The notes under the pieces: model-generated
Database searches by the model: none
Told to the model about the DNA's origin: nothing
What the model saw: only the letters and a program-made list of their open reading frames with translations
From: Plantago major
Taxonomy: Eukaryota > Streptophyta > Magnoliopsida > Lamiales > Plantaginaceae
Assembly: GCA_026545765.1 (NCBI GenBank)
Contig: CM048840.1
Span: 19,720,765 to 19,784,764 of the forward strand
Direction: 5' to 3'
DNA length: 64,000 nt
In this document: in pieces, positions 47,290 through 58,480 of the stretch
How positions within the stretch are numbered: the first letter of the stretch is position 1
Layout of the letters: each line of letters opens with the position of its first letter
Program-made: the position numbers and the translations under genes

Positions 47290-48259
47290 TTAAATACGGC
47301 GTTGTTTCTTGCGACGGCAGCCATTGTGTGGCTTCCGAGTAGTGTCCTCAATGTATACAATTGGATTCCCTCCTGGTCGTGAATTAGTGTATCCATCTTT
47401 GAAGCTAAGAATTGCCTCCTTTTTCTTAAAAAACGTAAATCCATTCACTTTCACCACAACCGATTTTGTTCTCATCTTCCTCACCTCGCGCCCCATGTTT
47501 TCCGCAGCTGCCTCAGCAGAGTAGCGGGCAATCTTAACTCCTTTACCTGCCAATTTACCAGTAGAAATCCCTGCCTTCTTGTTCCCTTTATAATCAGTCA
47601 CAGTAACAAAGGCATTATTCCTCTTGAGCTTTATGTGGACAATATCAGCATTCGTCTCAAGCTGAGGAGGATAGCGTAAACCATCAAAATCAAATGCACC
47701 ATTTCTGTCTCCCTGAAATGGCACCTGAGGATAGTTGAAACGGCCTGGCACGGCTTTCGAATCATCTTGAAGTAACCCCCTAACAAAATCAACCGACCCA
47801 CGCCCAGTTCCGGCCTCAAACTCGGCTTGCTTTCCAGAATGTATGTACCTCCTAAAACTCATAGCACATTGCAATGAGATACCACCTACCGGAACTCCTG
47901 AGAAACCACGCAAATTTCTGAATTCAAAGTTATTATTTATTAATGCTACCTCCATTACAAGCAACTAAGAGCAAACAAGTATTTAGGTCAACTTTGATTC
48001 TAGTTTTTTAATTTTAAACGCAAGAAAACAAAATGAATTGAATTTCACTAGCACCAGTAAAAGGGCATTTCAATACACGACCCTACCAATCAGCAGACGA
48101 TATATTTAAGCAACACTAGTCAATAAACACTACACGAGATTTATAAATCATAGAAGTTGAATAAACAAGGAAATTCGAAGAACAAGATGAAAGCTGTACC
48201 TTGAGGATTGATCCGAGCTCCAGCACGAAGAGCCTGTACGAAGAGTGATGTAGGGAAAA
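47290..48259 (-). CDS. RPS11: Mitochondrial small ribosomal subunit protein uS11m
   Basis: uS11m sits on the platform of the mitochondrial small subunit and contacts mRNA and 16S-type rRNA. The main exon (47290-47897) encodes VPVGGISLQ, then the uS11 fold: IVHIKLKRNNAFVTVTDYKG, KAGISTGKLAGKGVKIARYS, and the conserved C terminus DTTRKPHNGCRRKKQRRI. A second exon on the 5' side ends at 48200 with SLFVQALRAGARINPQ and a GTACAG donor. Splicing to the acceptor CTCAG at 47898-47902 gives INPQGVPVGG in phase. Upstream of that exon the frame meets a stop near 48270 without an ATG, so the start and the mitochondrial presequence are not seen. Another exon may lie further right, or the gene may have lost its 5' end where a hAT relic now sits. 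Confidence 0.8.
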
Positions 48260-48543
48260 CTATTTTTGGTTATTTTCCCTTTGCCTTGTTTCTACCTACA
48301 GTAGGGATATTATATATGTATCATCCATATTCCATTATCGATGATCATTGATTGGGGCGATTTAAGAACTCATGCTATATCACTCAAGATCTCACATTCT
48401 TATTAGTGACAACATTAAACTCTTGGGAACACGTGTATAAATGAATGCAGACAAACAAACAATAAGCATTTAAATACTGTAATGCCAATATATGTATATG
48501 TCCATATATACATTATAATTGCATATAAGTATATGCAAAAATA

Positions 48544-48950
48544 CTAAATGTGAATGAGTATATTTGTCTCCAATATGATTGTCTCTAGGACATATATACC
48601 TTCAGCTAAGACAGGATAGTCTCTCTTATGATCATTCCACCACTGAAGAATGCTACAATCTATCGACTGATCAAAATCATCTTGGGTGATCTTATAGGCA
48701 GCCATGTACTTCTTCAACTCAGTTTGTGCCTCAACAGTCCCAATACTTGCTTTGATCCTATTATAAAAGTCTCTATTGGGCTTCACTGTTTTCTTAAGAG
48801 GTCTTCCAACTACACCTAACCCAATGGTAGTCTGACTTTTTGAAGTTGAGCGAGAAGACTTGGTGTTAGAAGGTGTGATGTCCTTATATTCATCAAAAAG
48901 GTCTTTCAAAGAATTCATTAATGAATTAGCCAAAGCCTCCCCAATAGTAT
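48544..48950 (-). pseudogene. hAT transposase relic, region before the dimerisation domain
   Basis: On the - strand, MANSLMNSLKDLFDEYKD through ELKKYMAAYKI and CSILQWWNDHKRDYPVLAE matches the segment of BED-type plant hAT transposases (RICESLEEPER-like) just before the hATC signature. It stops exactly where MARDILAIP would be expected. No terminal repeats were identified. It is the 3' part of a decayed element lying 5' of the uS11m gene. Confidence 0.65.
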
Positions 48951-50309
48951 TACCAAACTTTCTTTAAAAAAGTTAAACTTGTAACGAGGATCAATCAAGC
49001 TAGCAACATAAAAGATCAAGTTTGGTAGGGGTTTGGTGTGGTGAAACACGGCCTTCAAGACGAAATATCACCAACCTGGCTATTTAGTGGGGAAAAAATG
49101 GAATGGTATGGTGCTGCCCAATTTTTTTTGTCTTTATTAGGTGGCGTGATGTGGCATCACCACACCACACCACACCAATCCAAAACACTAGGGGGAGGGG
49201 TGGTATTGTGAAATGGTGATATTTGACCCACGCAAAATGTCCCATTTGCCCTTAAAAGTAACAAAAAGTTCTACTTATTTATCAAACTTGTCACTCACTA
49301 TTTATATTTTTGCCAGTCATAACACCAATTACACAATACCAATCTATTTCTTCCCTCCAATTTATTAACCTCCCACCAACATTTTTCATTCCCCCCCCCC
49401 CCCCCCTAAAAATTCAATACACCATTTACTCACCTTCCCCAATTAAATGTCCCAACCACCAAAATCAATACACAACTAGGGTTTATATGGAGTAGTTGAT
49501 GCTTGAAGCTGTGACACAACCTCTCGAAATTTCACCAAGAGTAGCTGCCAAAATCGACTAATTAGAAGCAAGGTAACGAGTCTTTATTGTTGGGTTGTTT
49601 ATGTCTACGGTTTGATGTTTAATTTTGGCGAATTTTGCATCTATGTATGTGCAATGAATTGTTTACTTGTTGTATATCTATGTTGTTCGATTTGCATCTA
49701 TTTTGCATCTATGTAAAAATTGAAAATTAGTAAACAAAAAAAATCAGAAAAATATTTGAAAATTTTAGGACTGTCTTTGAGAGAGCTTATCTATTATTTG
49801 AATTATTGTACCAAGAGTATCATTTTGAAATTGTTAGGATATTTGATATTGGTATAGTGATTATTTTTTAATTAATGTGTCATGCTTAATATTCTTGTAT
49901 ATCTTCTAGATTTTAATTATCATTGTCACATTCATATTAGTTATTACTGTTAATTTCTATTACATTGTGTACATATTGATAAATCCGTATTCTTGTCCAG
50001 TTTGTTACTGTTGATTTTATTACCTTTCAGATATTTTCGTGAAACATCTTCTTCTTGCATTGAGCTATAATCATTACTTGTTTGCTTTTAGTTTTTTTAA
50101 TTTTAATTTTTAAATAATTTTTTTATTGTTTTCTGATTTCTTTAACGAAATTTCGAATTTGTTTTGATTTTTTGAATTTTTTTACTAATCTTCCAAAATT
50201 TTCATAATTATTTGAATTTTTTTCTATTTTCATAACTTTTTTGATTAATTCTTGAGGGGAGTGTGTGATTCACGTGCCCGTTCCGGTCGATCGATCGGTT
50301 AAATACCTT
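48951..50309. other. AT-rich spacer with simple runs
   Basis: There is no gene. It contains CACCACACCACACCACACC near 49157, a C17 run near 49391-49407, and long T-rich stretches near 50085-50240. Confidence 0.4.
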
Positions 50310-50465
50310 ATATGGGCGTACGATTAAGTTAAAGTACTTTATTTGGACATATGATTAAGTTAAAGTACCTTATTTAGACGTACGATTAAGTTAAAGTACC
50401 TTTGTTGGACATGACCACATTAAAGTACTTTATTTGTACATGGCACACATTAAGGTACCCTTTTT
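50310..50465 (+). repeat. Short tandem repeat, about 31 bp per unit
   Basis: About five degenerate copies of GATTAAGTTAAAGTACCTTA followed by TTTGGACGTAC-like wording. Later units diverge to CACATTAAAGTACTTT. Confidence 0.7.
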
Positions 50466-50894
50466 GTATTTTACCCGGTTTGACTATTAGTATGTGTAAT
50501 TAAACTTAAGAATATAGGCTTTTGTATTGTTCAAAACATCCAAAATCATTAAAATACCATACCACCAGCTTTTACTTTTCCCTACCAAACACAAAATGAT
50601 GACAACACCTTACAATCAGCTTTTTTGCTTTTTTCCCTACCAAACACCCAAAATTCTCACAACCTCAATAAAAATCTCAATATAAACCCACAAAACCCCA
50701 CTGCACATTAACCAAGGGAATCTCGATCATCACGAATCTCAAAATCTCAATTACCAGTCAACATCCTGCTCCATTGGAGTTTCCTACCAAACAACACATA
50801 AGGGATAGGCGAAAGGATTAGAGAAAGTCTAGTAAAAGTCTTGATTTTCCTATACAATAGGAAATGGCACATTAGACTAGTGTAAGCTATATGA

Positions 50895-51240
50895 GGGAAT
50901 TAATGTTGTGTCTGTGAGTTTTTATAACTGGGGGAATTTATGTTGTGACTGTAGGTTTTTGCATCTGACGCGCTGAGAAAAAAGCAGATGAAAAGTTCGG
51001 ACTTATCTGGGAGATTTATCTGGTGTCTGTGGGTTTTTGCATCTGTGAGATTTATGTTGTGTCTGTGAGTTTTTATAACTGGGTAATTTATGTTGTGTCT
51101 GTGAGTTTTAATAACTGGGGAATTAATGTTGTGTTTGTGAGTTTTTATAACTTGAGAATTTATGTTGTGTTTTTGAGTTTTTATAACTGGGGGAATTAAT
51201 GTTGTGTCTGTGAGTTTTTATAAATGGGAGAATTAATGTT
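50895..51240 (+). repeat. Degenerate tandem repeat, about 38-40 bp per unit
   Basis: Copies of GTTGTGTCTGTGAGTTTTTA followed by TAACTGGGGGAATT-type wording recur about eight times, with one divergent insertion near 50965-51030. Confidence 0.75.
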
Positions 51241-51925
51241 GACCGCGCGCTGGTCTGACAGCTGACCGCGAGCAACTTAAAAAGCTGGCTTTTACTATTC
51301 TAATGGAAATTAAGTCATGCCTTTTTCTAGAATTAGTATTAAAAAAAAACAGAGAAAGTCACCCATATTGATGCGGTATAAAAGTTAAAAAGGAACAAAC
51401 CGAGTTAATAGAATATCAAGTCCAAGACATCTAGCAAGGTTCAAGCCCAATAGTTGATGTCCAATTCTAGGTACAAACTCATTCATGTTGGCCTAGCCCG
51501 ATTGCCTATATAAAACATAATATGTATACAAGGCTAGCACACGACAAGGTAAATACACAATCGACTCTTAAGTACACTATCAATATAGTATCCCTTCGGG
51601 CTTCGGTTATGTTAAATCCAACCCCTCGCCAATAAAACTAATCGTTTTGTAGGTACTCATCGAATTACAACCCCCGCGGAAGACGGATTTTGGCATCAAT
51701 ATTTGTATTACATTAGTCTGAGACAAAGTTTTCCCTATGTTGTACTTGTGTGAGATGGAGAATTTTTATAATTTGTGAGAAGCTATTTCTATCTTTGCTG
51801 GTTTATTAATAAATTTGTCATTAAAAAAGAAAAAGATATATAGTGAAGTATTAGCCAACTCGTTAAGTGGGAGCGTGAAATCAACAATTTAGGAGTGTGT
51901 TGGCACGCCACATCGCATTGGGAAG
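51241..51925. other. Spacer with possible LTR debris
   Basis: Sequence around 51370-51700 has LTR-like texture, ending in a degenerate TTTTGGCATCAATATTTG that recalls a decayed primer site. No paired repeat or border was found. No gene. Confidence 0.25.
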
Positions 51926-52072
51926 TGAAAGAATTATTTTCCCTGCTTCTTCTCATTCATCAATCGCATATATATACAAGTATGTATAGCTAGATATCAA
52001 TAAGGAATCCTATTCCAATTATACTTCTAATTACCAACATTAAGGAATCATAATCCTATTATACTTCTAACA
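51926..52072 (-). repeat. 3' LTR of the short element
   Basis: 147 bases, TGAAAG to CTTCTAACA, with an internal near-duplicate of TTATACTTCTAA. Confidence 0.8.
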
Positions 52073-53431
52073 CTCCCCTCAGTCGAAACGGGAGGTTGAT
52101 GAACGTTGAGACTGTTCCGAAAAATGTCAAACAATACTTGTGAAAGTCCTTTGGTGAAACGTTGACTCATAATTAAGACTCGGCAGATTTCATCCATGAC
52201 GTGCTACGTTGATGTTGTATGAGAGTAGGCAAGGCAAAAGGTCCAATAGCCCTATGGGCTTGCTGTGGGTGAGATCCAAGAAGACCAACTTGCTGAGATG
52301 GACCGGACGATGGGCGATACCAAGGGGCAGTCGGGTATGGACAAGGAGGATCCAAATTTGGGACCCAACCCCACTGAAGTGCTCGAGTCTGCAAGAGTCG
52401 GGTGGAAGGAGGTCGTAACCTGAGGCGAGGTACCAGGAGTCATGGCGACATAATCTGGGAGAGGCGCCACACGAGACGGGAAAGTTAGGAGAGGAGAAGA
52501 ACGAGATGGGACAAAGAAGACGAGATGACAACGGAAGAAGAAAGAACTTAAGCACTCAGAGCAGACATATAGAGAGACACCCAGAATAGGTAGAGAGGAT
52601 ATAAGACCACACAGAGGCTGACGAAGATCCAACAACAACTTGAGCAGAAGAGGTTGATGACCAGAGAGGCTGGGCGGAATCATGGAGGCAGCACAAAGAC
52701 AACTATTGGTGTAGCCAAGAAAGAAGAAAGGAAACAGTTTTCGTATGTAGTAAACTGCACTGCGCAGTCGTAGGAAAACGACGTTTCCCGCCAGCTCAGC
52801 CGTTGGATCGTCCTGAGAATTTGAACACAAGTAGATAACACGCGAATCTACATTGTGGACGGTGGAGATCGGATTCCAAGTATATGAACCTTTCCAAACG
52901 TGCTGTCGAAGTCAGTTGCTGTTCTGGGAAGAAAGAAGAAGAAAAAGCAAATTGCTCGAGGAAGGCGACAGCGCGTGGAGAAAACGCAGCAGTAGAGCTG
53001 CGGGAGAAGAAATAGGTTCAACCGCATAAGAAGAAGATAAATCCGCTGCATAATCAAAGGAGGAAGACCTGGCCGGAGGAATTGACCACCGGAGAAGAGA
53101 GCGGCCCAGCCGCGTACGTGGAGGAGAAGAGATGCGCAAGAGCGCTTGAGAGAGGCAACCGGAACGGTGGAAGCCGTTGATGCGGCTTGGGAGGTGAACG
53201 AAGTAGGAGGCCGGAGAAGAGGCGGCGGCGCTAGGGTCCTCGTGGGGGGGCAGCGGCTAGAGGAGGAAGGGGAGCACGCGTGGAGGCGCTGGAGAGATAA
53301 GGAGAAAGGGGAGAAAAGAGAATGGCAAGGGCAATCAGATTGATTGCATTGAGGGAAAAAATCAGAGAAATTTTAGGGCGGAAGAAAGAAAAGTGGAGAG
53401 GCAGGACCAATGCTCGTTGGAGACTTACATG

Positions 53432-53443
53432 GCTCTGATACCA
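53432..53443 (-). other. Primer binding site (tRNA-iMet) of the short element
   Basis: The - strand reads TGGTATCAGAGC, directly next to the 5' LTR. Confidence 0.8.
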
Positions 53444-53581
53444 TGAAAAAATTATTTTCCCTGCTTCTTCTCATTCATCAATCGCATATATATACAAGTA
53501 TGTATAACTAGATGAATCATATTCCAATTATACTTCTAATTACCAACATTAAGGAATCATAATCCTATTATACTTCTAACA
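53444..53581 (-). repeat. 5' LTR of the short element
   Basis: 138 bases, aligning to 51926-52072 with one short gap and very few substitutions. Confidence 0.8.
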
Positions 53582-53992
53582 TGAAGGAAGAAAAAAAAGT
53601 GGTGAACAACATTCTATGTTCAATACATTTGCGGCAAAACACAGATTATGAAATGATATAGGTTGCATGACTGAAAGATTATGCATAACCAATTCCAGTT
53701 GAAAACATGTTCATCAATCAAAAATGAAGTATATATATTTGCTGTATCTTCACAAGATACAAGATTCCAGTGAAACTATAAGTGAAAATATACAGCTCAA
53801 AGCAGCTTCTTTTCCTACACCTACACACAAAAAACTCTAAAGAATTGCACTGTAATCACTGTGCTCTCAAGAGAAGTTCACTGAGAGTATGCATGGGTAA
53901 CTGAGTCTTGAGCAAATAAGAATTAGTATTAGATAACTACTCATATCTTAACTGGGATACGGTTTAAGATTGTCCATCTACTTGATGGTGCT
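53582..53992. other. 3' flank of the ALBA gene
   Basis: No coding potential. It probably includes the ALBA 3' UTR on the - strand. The short LTR element lies about 410 bases beyond the stop codon. Confidence 0.4.
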
Positions 53993-55091
53993 CTACTCCT
54001 CCTTGTTGGTGTTGTTGCAGATGTTGATGTCGTTGTTCTCAACTTTCCCGTTTCCATTTGCAGATGCACGCCCTGGTGCAGCCATTAATGAATCGAACTT
54101 TTCGGACTTCTCCAGCACTATTATTATCTGGTTGTGAAACAAAATCAAGTTATTAGACTTACTGATAATGTACATAGTTAAATTCATATACAAGCCAGTT
54201 TTCCCAAACTTTAAGGAAAAACCACACCACCATCCACCCAAGTGTTTGGATCATTACCCCAATGTGCGGTTATACAAAATGATAGGTGTGGAATTAATCC
54301 ACTTATATTAATTTCTCTAACACATAACTCAACAGGATAAAAAATGCAGAGTCATAGAGAACTCGCCCTAGCTTTGTGAATAATTCGTCCCTTGGTTTCG
54401 TCCTTCATGCCTGCAGTGCATGTCGAAATACCTGCAATAGCGTTAACAACAACATAAACCATCTTAATTAAACATTCAATTTTCGACCAATTTCGCTATC
54501 GAGTGTAAAGTACTATTTTCTTTAATTTACTGAAATGACTTACTCTTCTCGCTCGCAAATCCATTGTTCTTGAGAATCTCCGCTATCGTGACAACCGTTG
54601 TAATTGCTGCAATAAAGTAGCAACGTCGTCAGCACAAAAACGACATTCCAAACAATCATATTCTTAACAAGCAAAGTTGCTGATAATATCATTGGCTTCA
54701 CAGACTCATGCCTGAAATTCATTCTTCATTATATGATCAAGAATTCTATTACTATACGACTAAAAATCGAAAACTAGTTTGCGAAGATATAGATAAATAA
54801 GAAAGGACAACAATGTAGGACAATTACCCATGCCCAAAGCCGAAAGCTCAATTTCCTTATGCTGTTGCAAGTACCTCTGCACCAAAAAATACAGAGACAC
54901 ATTTTAACAAACACATAGCATGCATTTAATCTATAACCAGCAATATCAGAACCTGAAAGGTAGAAATTCATTACCTTGGCTAAATTGACATAGAAAAACA
55001 AGGGTTTCTTGGTGTTGGACACCTGAATTACATTCCGCTTGACGTTCTCATTGTTAGGCTTAGTTTCTGTTGCAATATGTGCCATTGTCAT
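53993..55091 (-). CDS. ALBA-domain protein (plant ALBA1/ALBA2-like), five exons
   Basis: ALBA proteins are small dimeric DNA/RNA-binding proteins; plant members bind R-loops and mRNA. Exons on the - strand are 54975-55091, 54828-54876, 54544-54606, 54367-54431 and 53993-54127. Together they make 142 residues with all phases matching. The product contains IQVSNTKKPLFFYVNLAK, RYLQQHKEIELSALGMA, ITTVVTIAEILKNNGFASEK and IVLEKSEKFDSLMAAPG, the full ALBA fold, then a short Asn-rich tail. Exon borders use GTAATG, GTAATT and GTAAG donors, but the fourth intron appears to begin with GC (AGG then GCGAGT), a rare but known GC-AG intron. The start is at 55091 or the second Met at 55085. The intact frame suggests a working gene. 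Confidence 0.85.
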
Positions 55092-56405
55092 TTTGTCTTG
55101 TGCAGAAAAAAATACAGTCTTTTTGGCTAGTTTGGTTTTGGATTAAGTTGGTTTGAGTTGAAGTAAGTGAATTTGATTCATCTGGGATTACTATGTATAG
55201 AGCGAGAGAGATGATGCATGGTTGAAAAGAACCCCGAAATAGAGGTTTGACCATGTTGTAAAGGAAAGAGTGGTCGCCATGAATTTGAAGAACATGAGAC
55301 TGAACAATGGTGATGCACTTTTTTAGGATATTTCCTGCAAATAGTTTCTTCATACTACAACATACAACATAGCGTAGTGACTCACGATGTTTCACCTCCA
55401 ACTCCACATTCAAGTGTTGAACTATTTAATGTGTTTTACATGTTCGAATTTTTCATCTAATAAATCTTATTGAAATATAGTGATCAACAATTTATATTCT
55501 TCTTGAAATTTGGGAAGTCGTAGGCGATACACAGTTGTTAGATATACGAGCTTGTGTAATACACATAAACGGTTTTGGTCATGCTACAACATGGCATAGT
55601 AACTCGCGATGTTTCAACATGTTGTACGACATGAAGATCTAATAACACATGAAGCATCATGAGGATGCACATCATGTTGTAGCATAATATACACTACTGA
55701 AACTCACGAAGTACAAGATAAACCGCACATAATATTACATGCTTCGACTTACAATGGCATAGAGCAGAAATTGGTTCACTGTGGGGTTTGAACATGTGAC
55801 CAACATTTTATTTTGTCTATAGTATTTTAATTGTTATTTCTTTAAGTGTAATTGTTACCTTATAATTACATTACCAATTGATAGTTGCATGGATACTGCA
55901 CGGGTAATCATCCAACATCCTTTTTGAGGTATTATGCAAGATGTTATGTATTCTCTTTTTGACGATTTTGGTTGTACCTCCATGTTAAGCAAAATGAATG
56001 TATATAGATGATTGGGTGATTATTTTTCTCTCTATCTGGAATCTAATATGAAGTTTGTTTGAAATTATTAGTTTTGATTCGTGCTCTTTGTAAACTTTGA
56101 TCGTGATCAGTACTACAATTTTTACATTTGAAAAAGAAGTATACTCAGACATGCACTTAATAGCCTACACCCACCTTCGAAATACATGTAATAAAAATTG
56201 AAGGAAAATCCTCTCAAGTGTAATACTTCGGAGATCTTGAAATGATATGTCGTCTCACAAGCTCTGTGCATTTGTACAACTATTTCCATCACATTTGTGT
56301 GGGTCAAATCATATAAACTTAATAATGGTCCAAGGAGGAGTTTGGTTACCAAAACTTTTATTATACAATTAAAATTAATTCGCATCTCCTAGCAAATTCC
56401 TAGTA
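55092..56405. other. 5' flank of the ALBA gene and spacer
   Basis: No gene was recognised. A weak TATA-like CTATACATAG on the - strand lies about 105 bases before the start codon. Two related stretches (about 55353-55395 and 55583-55625) share CATAG, TGACTCACGATGTTTCA or TAACTCGCGATGTTTCA wording, a diverged duplication. Confidence 0.35.
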
Positions 56406-56650
56406 CTCTTTCCGTCTCGAACAACTTTGAGCGTAGTTTTATGTGAAAGGTTAAAGTGACGATATAATATAGTAAAGGTAGAAAAATTGAAAAAAAAAAT
56501 GTACTTTCAGTTGTAAAATGTATAAATTGAGTTTAAGATTGAGGTTGTCTATTATTTATTGTGTGCGTATAGTTTATGTTTTTAGTAATGTATGGAGTTT
56601 GTAAGACGACTAAAATGACAAATGTATGAAGTTGTACGGGAGTAATGGAG
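56406..56650. mobile_element. Stowaway-like MITE, diverged
   Basis: The left end CTCTTTCCGTCTCGAACAAC and the complement of the right end CTCCATTACTCCCGTACAAC are similar inverted termini flanked by TA. The length of 245 bases suits a Stowaway MITE. Confidence 0.55.
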
Positions 56651-57483
56651 TACAATATAATTTACTCTCATAGACAAATCCATTTATGTGAATACCTAGC
56701 TAGGTGGGGTGGTTTAATTTGATTAAGGTAGGGGTCTGAAAATTGGAGTGTAAAATTGTAAAATGAAGCTATGCATACTATGGTGATCGACAAGTTAGCA
56801 GTTCGCATTTAAAATGGTGGATTTGAACATGTTCAATGTTTTTGCAAGATCTCAACAGTACTAGTCTGTCTTTGTGTTCACTAGTCACTGTCAAAGATTC
56901 GAGATTCAATTTGTTCCTTATTATTAATTTTCTCTTCAAAAGAGTAAATAGATGCTTCTACGTAATACATAGATGAATTTTCACCTCAACACCTTTACAA
57001 TTTTAAGATCGAATATCCAAACCTTTAATCATGGAGTCATGGACTCAAGCATGATTCACATTGGAAATTAGATGAAAAGTAAAATAATCACCATGTCGAC
57101 TAATATGTATATGGAACTAATCAAGTAATTATGTAACATGCAACTTCGCTAGCTATTTTGTGATTACCAACTACTACAGTACTCAGTTTGTATAATGCTA
57201 ACTTCTTTGTTGGTTTTAACAACAATACGTATTATATTTGGTGTCCGCGACATTTTTAGGGAATGGAGACCTAGTGCTTAAGGATATTGCCGCAATTCCT
57301 TTTAACAACACTTGAAATTGTGTACACTCGTAAAGCAATAGTACTCAAATATAACTCATAAAATTGCACACTTGAGAACAATGTATTTAAAGGTAGATCG
57401 GTGTTAAGATTACATAATTTAGGGATTCAATAGTTTACTTTGGAAAGTTCATGAATTGATATGATATTTATGTAATTGGTTGT

Positions 57484-57690
57484 AAAGGGATAGAATTATC
57501 ACATATCTTATAGAGCATGCCAAGAATATTGTCGAGTGGTGTGGGATATTTTATAAGCCCCCTCACATGTTAGGCGGTGAAGTCACGCTTTACACGTGGT
57601 GATAGAGTGGAATAAGTCCAAAGCAGGCAGAGAGAGGGACCGAGCAGTCCAAGTTATCAATATTTGGTTAGAAGTATGTTCTGCAAATGG
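57484..57690. repeat. Copy A of a diverged dispersed repeat
   Basis: It contains CATATCTTATAGAGCATGCC and then wording that matches copy B at 58148-58350 at roughly two bases in three, including a GTGGTGATAGAGT / GCGACGATAGAGA block. It may be a fragment of an old retroelement or SINE. Confidence 0.5.
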
Positions 57691-58147
57691 GGATGCCCAA
57701 TTGTGAAAAATCTTGCAAGATCAGACAAAGGCTAAAAGAATAAAAAATTGATTCCATGAATTTCTGAGCTCAGTGAACTCGGACTTAATTGAATTTCAAG
57801 AACTGAAAGAGGTCACAAATTGTTTCTCTAAATTAAAGAAGACTGAGAGAGAGGATAACTAATCTAGAAATCAATATAAATAGCTTTGTTTTTTTGTGAA
57901 CTACCGGACTACTCCTTACCTAGAAAGAGAAACTCTCCTGAGAGTCCGGAAAGTCCTGAGAGTCTTACACAAAAAGATTAAGTCGCACAATTAGTATACA
58001 ATAATAGACAATTTACAAATAGACAAAAATCAACAATTTATACACAAAGCCGCATAATTAGTATACAATATTGCAGGACTCTCACAAAAACTTGAACTTT
58101 CACAAGTTTTTGTAATATAGAAATGGAACATCTACACATTAAAAGGT
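57691..58147. other. Spacer between repeat copies
   Basis: Contains GAGAGTCCGGAAAGTCCTGA (57938) and GCAGGACTCTCACAAAAACT (58073). Similar AGGACTCTC and ACTCTCA wording occurs near 12837-12880. No gene. Confidence 0.3.
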
Positions 58148-58350
58148 ATTGTATGGTTGAGAATGATATCATATCTTATAGAGCATGCCTATGATATTTC
58201 AAGCGATATGGGAGAGTTTAAAGTCCCATCACGTATAAGCTGGTAGACCCGCGCTCAACAAGCGACGATAGAGATACATGCCAGAAAATAGGCACATGTA
58301 CATGGCAGTCCAAGACCCAAGATCAACTCAAGCAATCCATGGACTTTAAT
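58148..58350. repeat. Copy B of the diverged dispersed repeat
   Basis: Pairs with copy A at 57484-57690 and shares CATATCTTATAGAGCATGCC exactly. Confidence 0.5.
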
Positions 58351-58370
58351 ACCATATAGAATGGGGTTCA

Positions 58371-58480
58371 CTACCCCTTAAAAACCTTTTAAACTATCTC
58401 ACATCGCTTCAGAATCTCTTGGGCTCGCTCTTAAGATAAAACATAACTATCTCCCTTTACAAGATCTTTTTAAGGGGTAG
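58371..58480. repeat. Small foldback, 14-bp perfect arms
   Basis: CTACCCCTTAAAAA at 58371-58384 is the exact complement of 58467-58480. The enclosed 82 bases include CTCACATCGCTTCAGAATC. A TGGTACTAGAGT just to the right (58500) resembles a decayed iMet primer site, so this may be part of an old LTR. Confidence 0.55.

Larger units (their letters stand above)
51926..53581 (-). mobile_element. Short LTR retrotransposon (TRIM-like), 1.66 kb
   Basis: Two direct repeats of 147 and 138 bases (51926-52072 and 53444-53581) start TGAAA and end CTTCTAACA. A tRNA-iMet primer site (GCTCTGATACCA on the + strand, 53432-53443) abuts the right repeat. A purine-rich tract (GACTGAGGGGAG on the - strand) abuts the left one. 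The flanks GGAAG and TGAAG agree in four of five bases as a target duplication. There is no recognisable gag or pol, so it resembles a TRIM or a strongly reduced Copia derivative. The near-identical repeats suggest a fairly recent insertion apart from a small indel. Confidence 0.8.

Noticed and set aside
52190-53343. Long open frames on both strands inside the short LTR element
   Set aside because: They have no recognisable domain, overlap each other on opposite strands and sit in biased GC-rich sequence.
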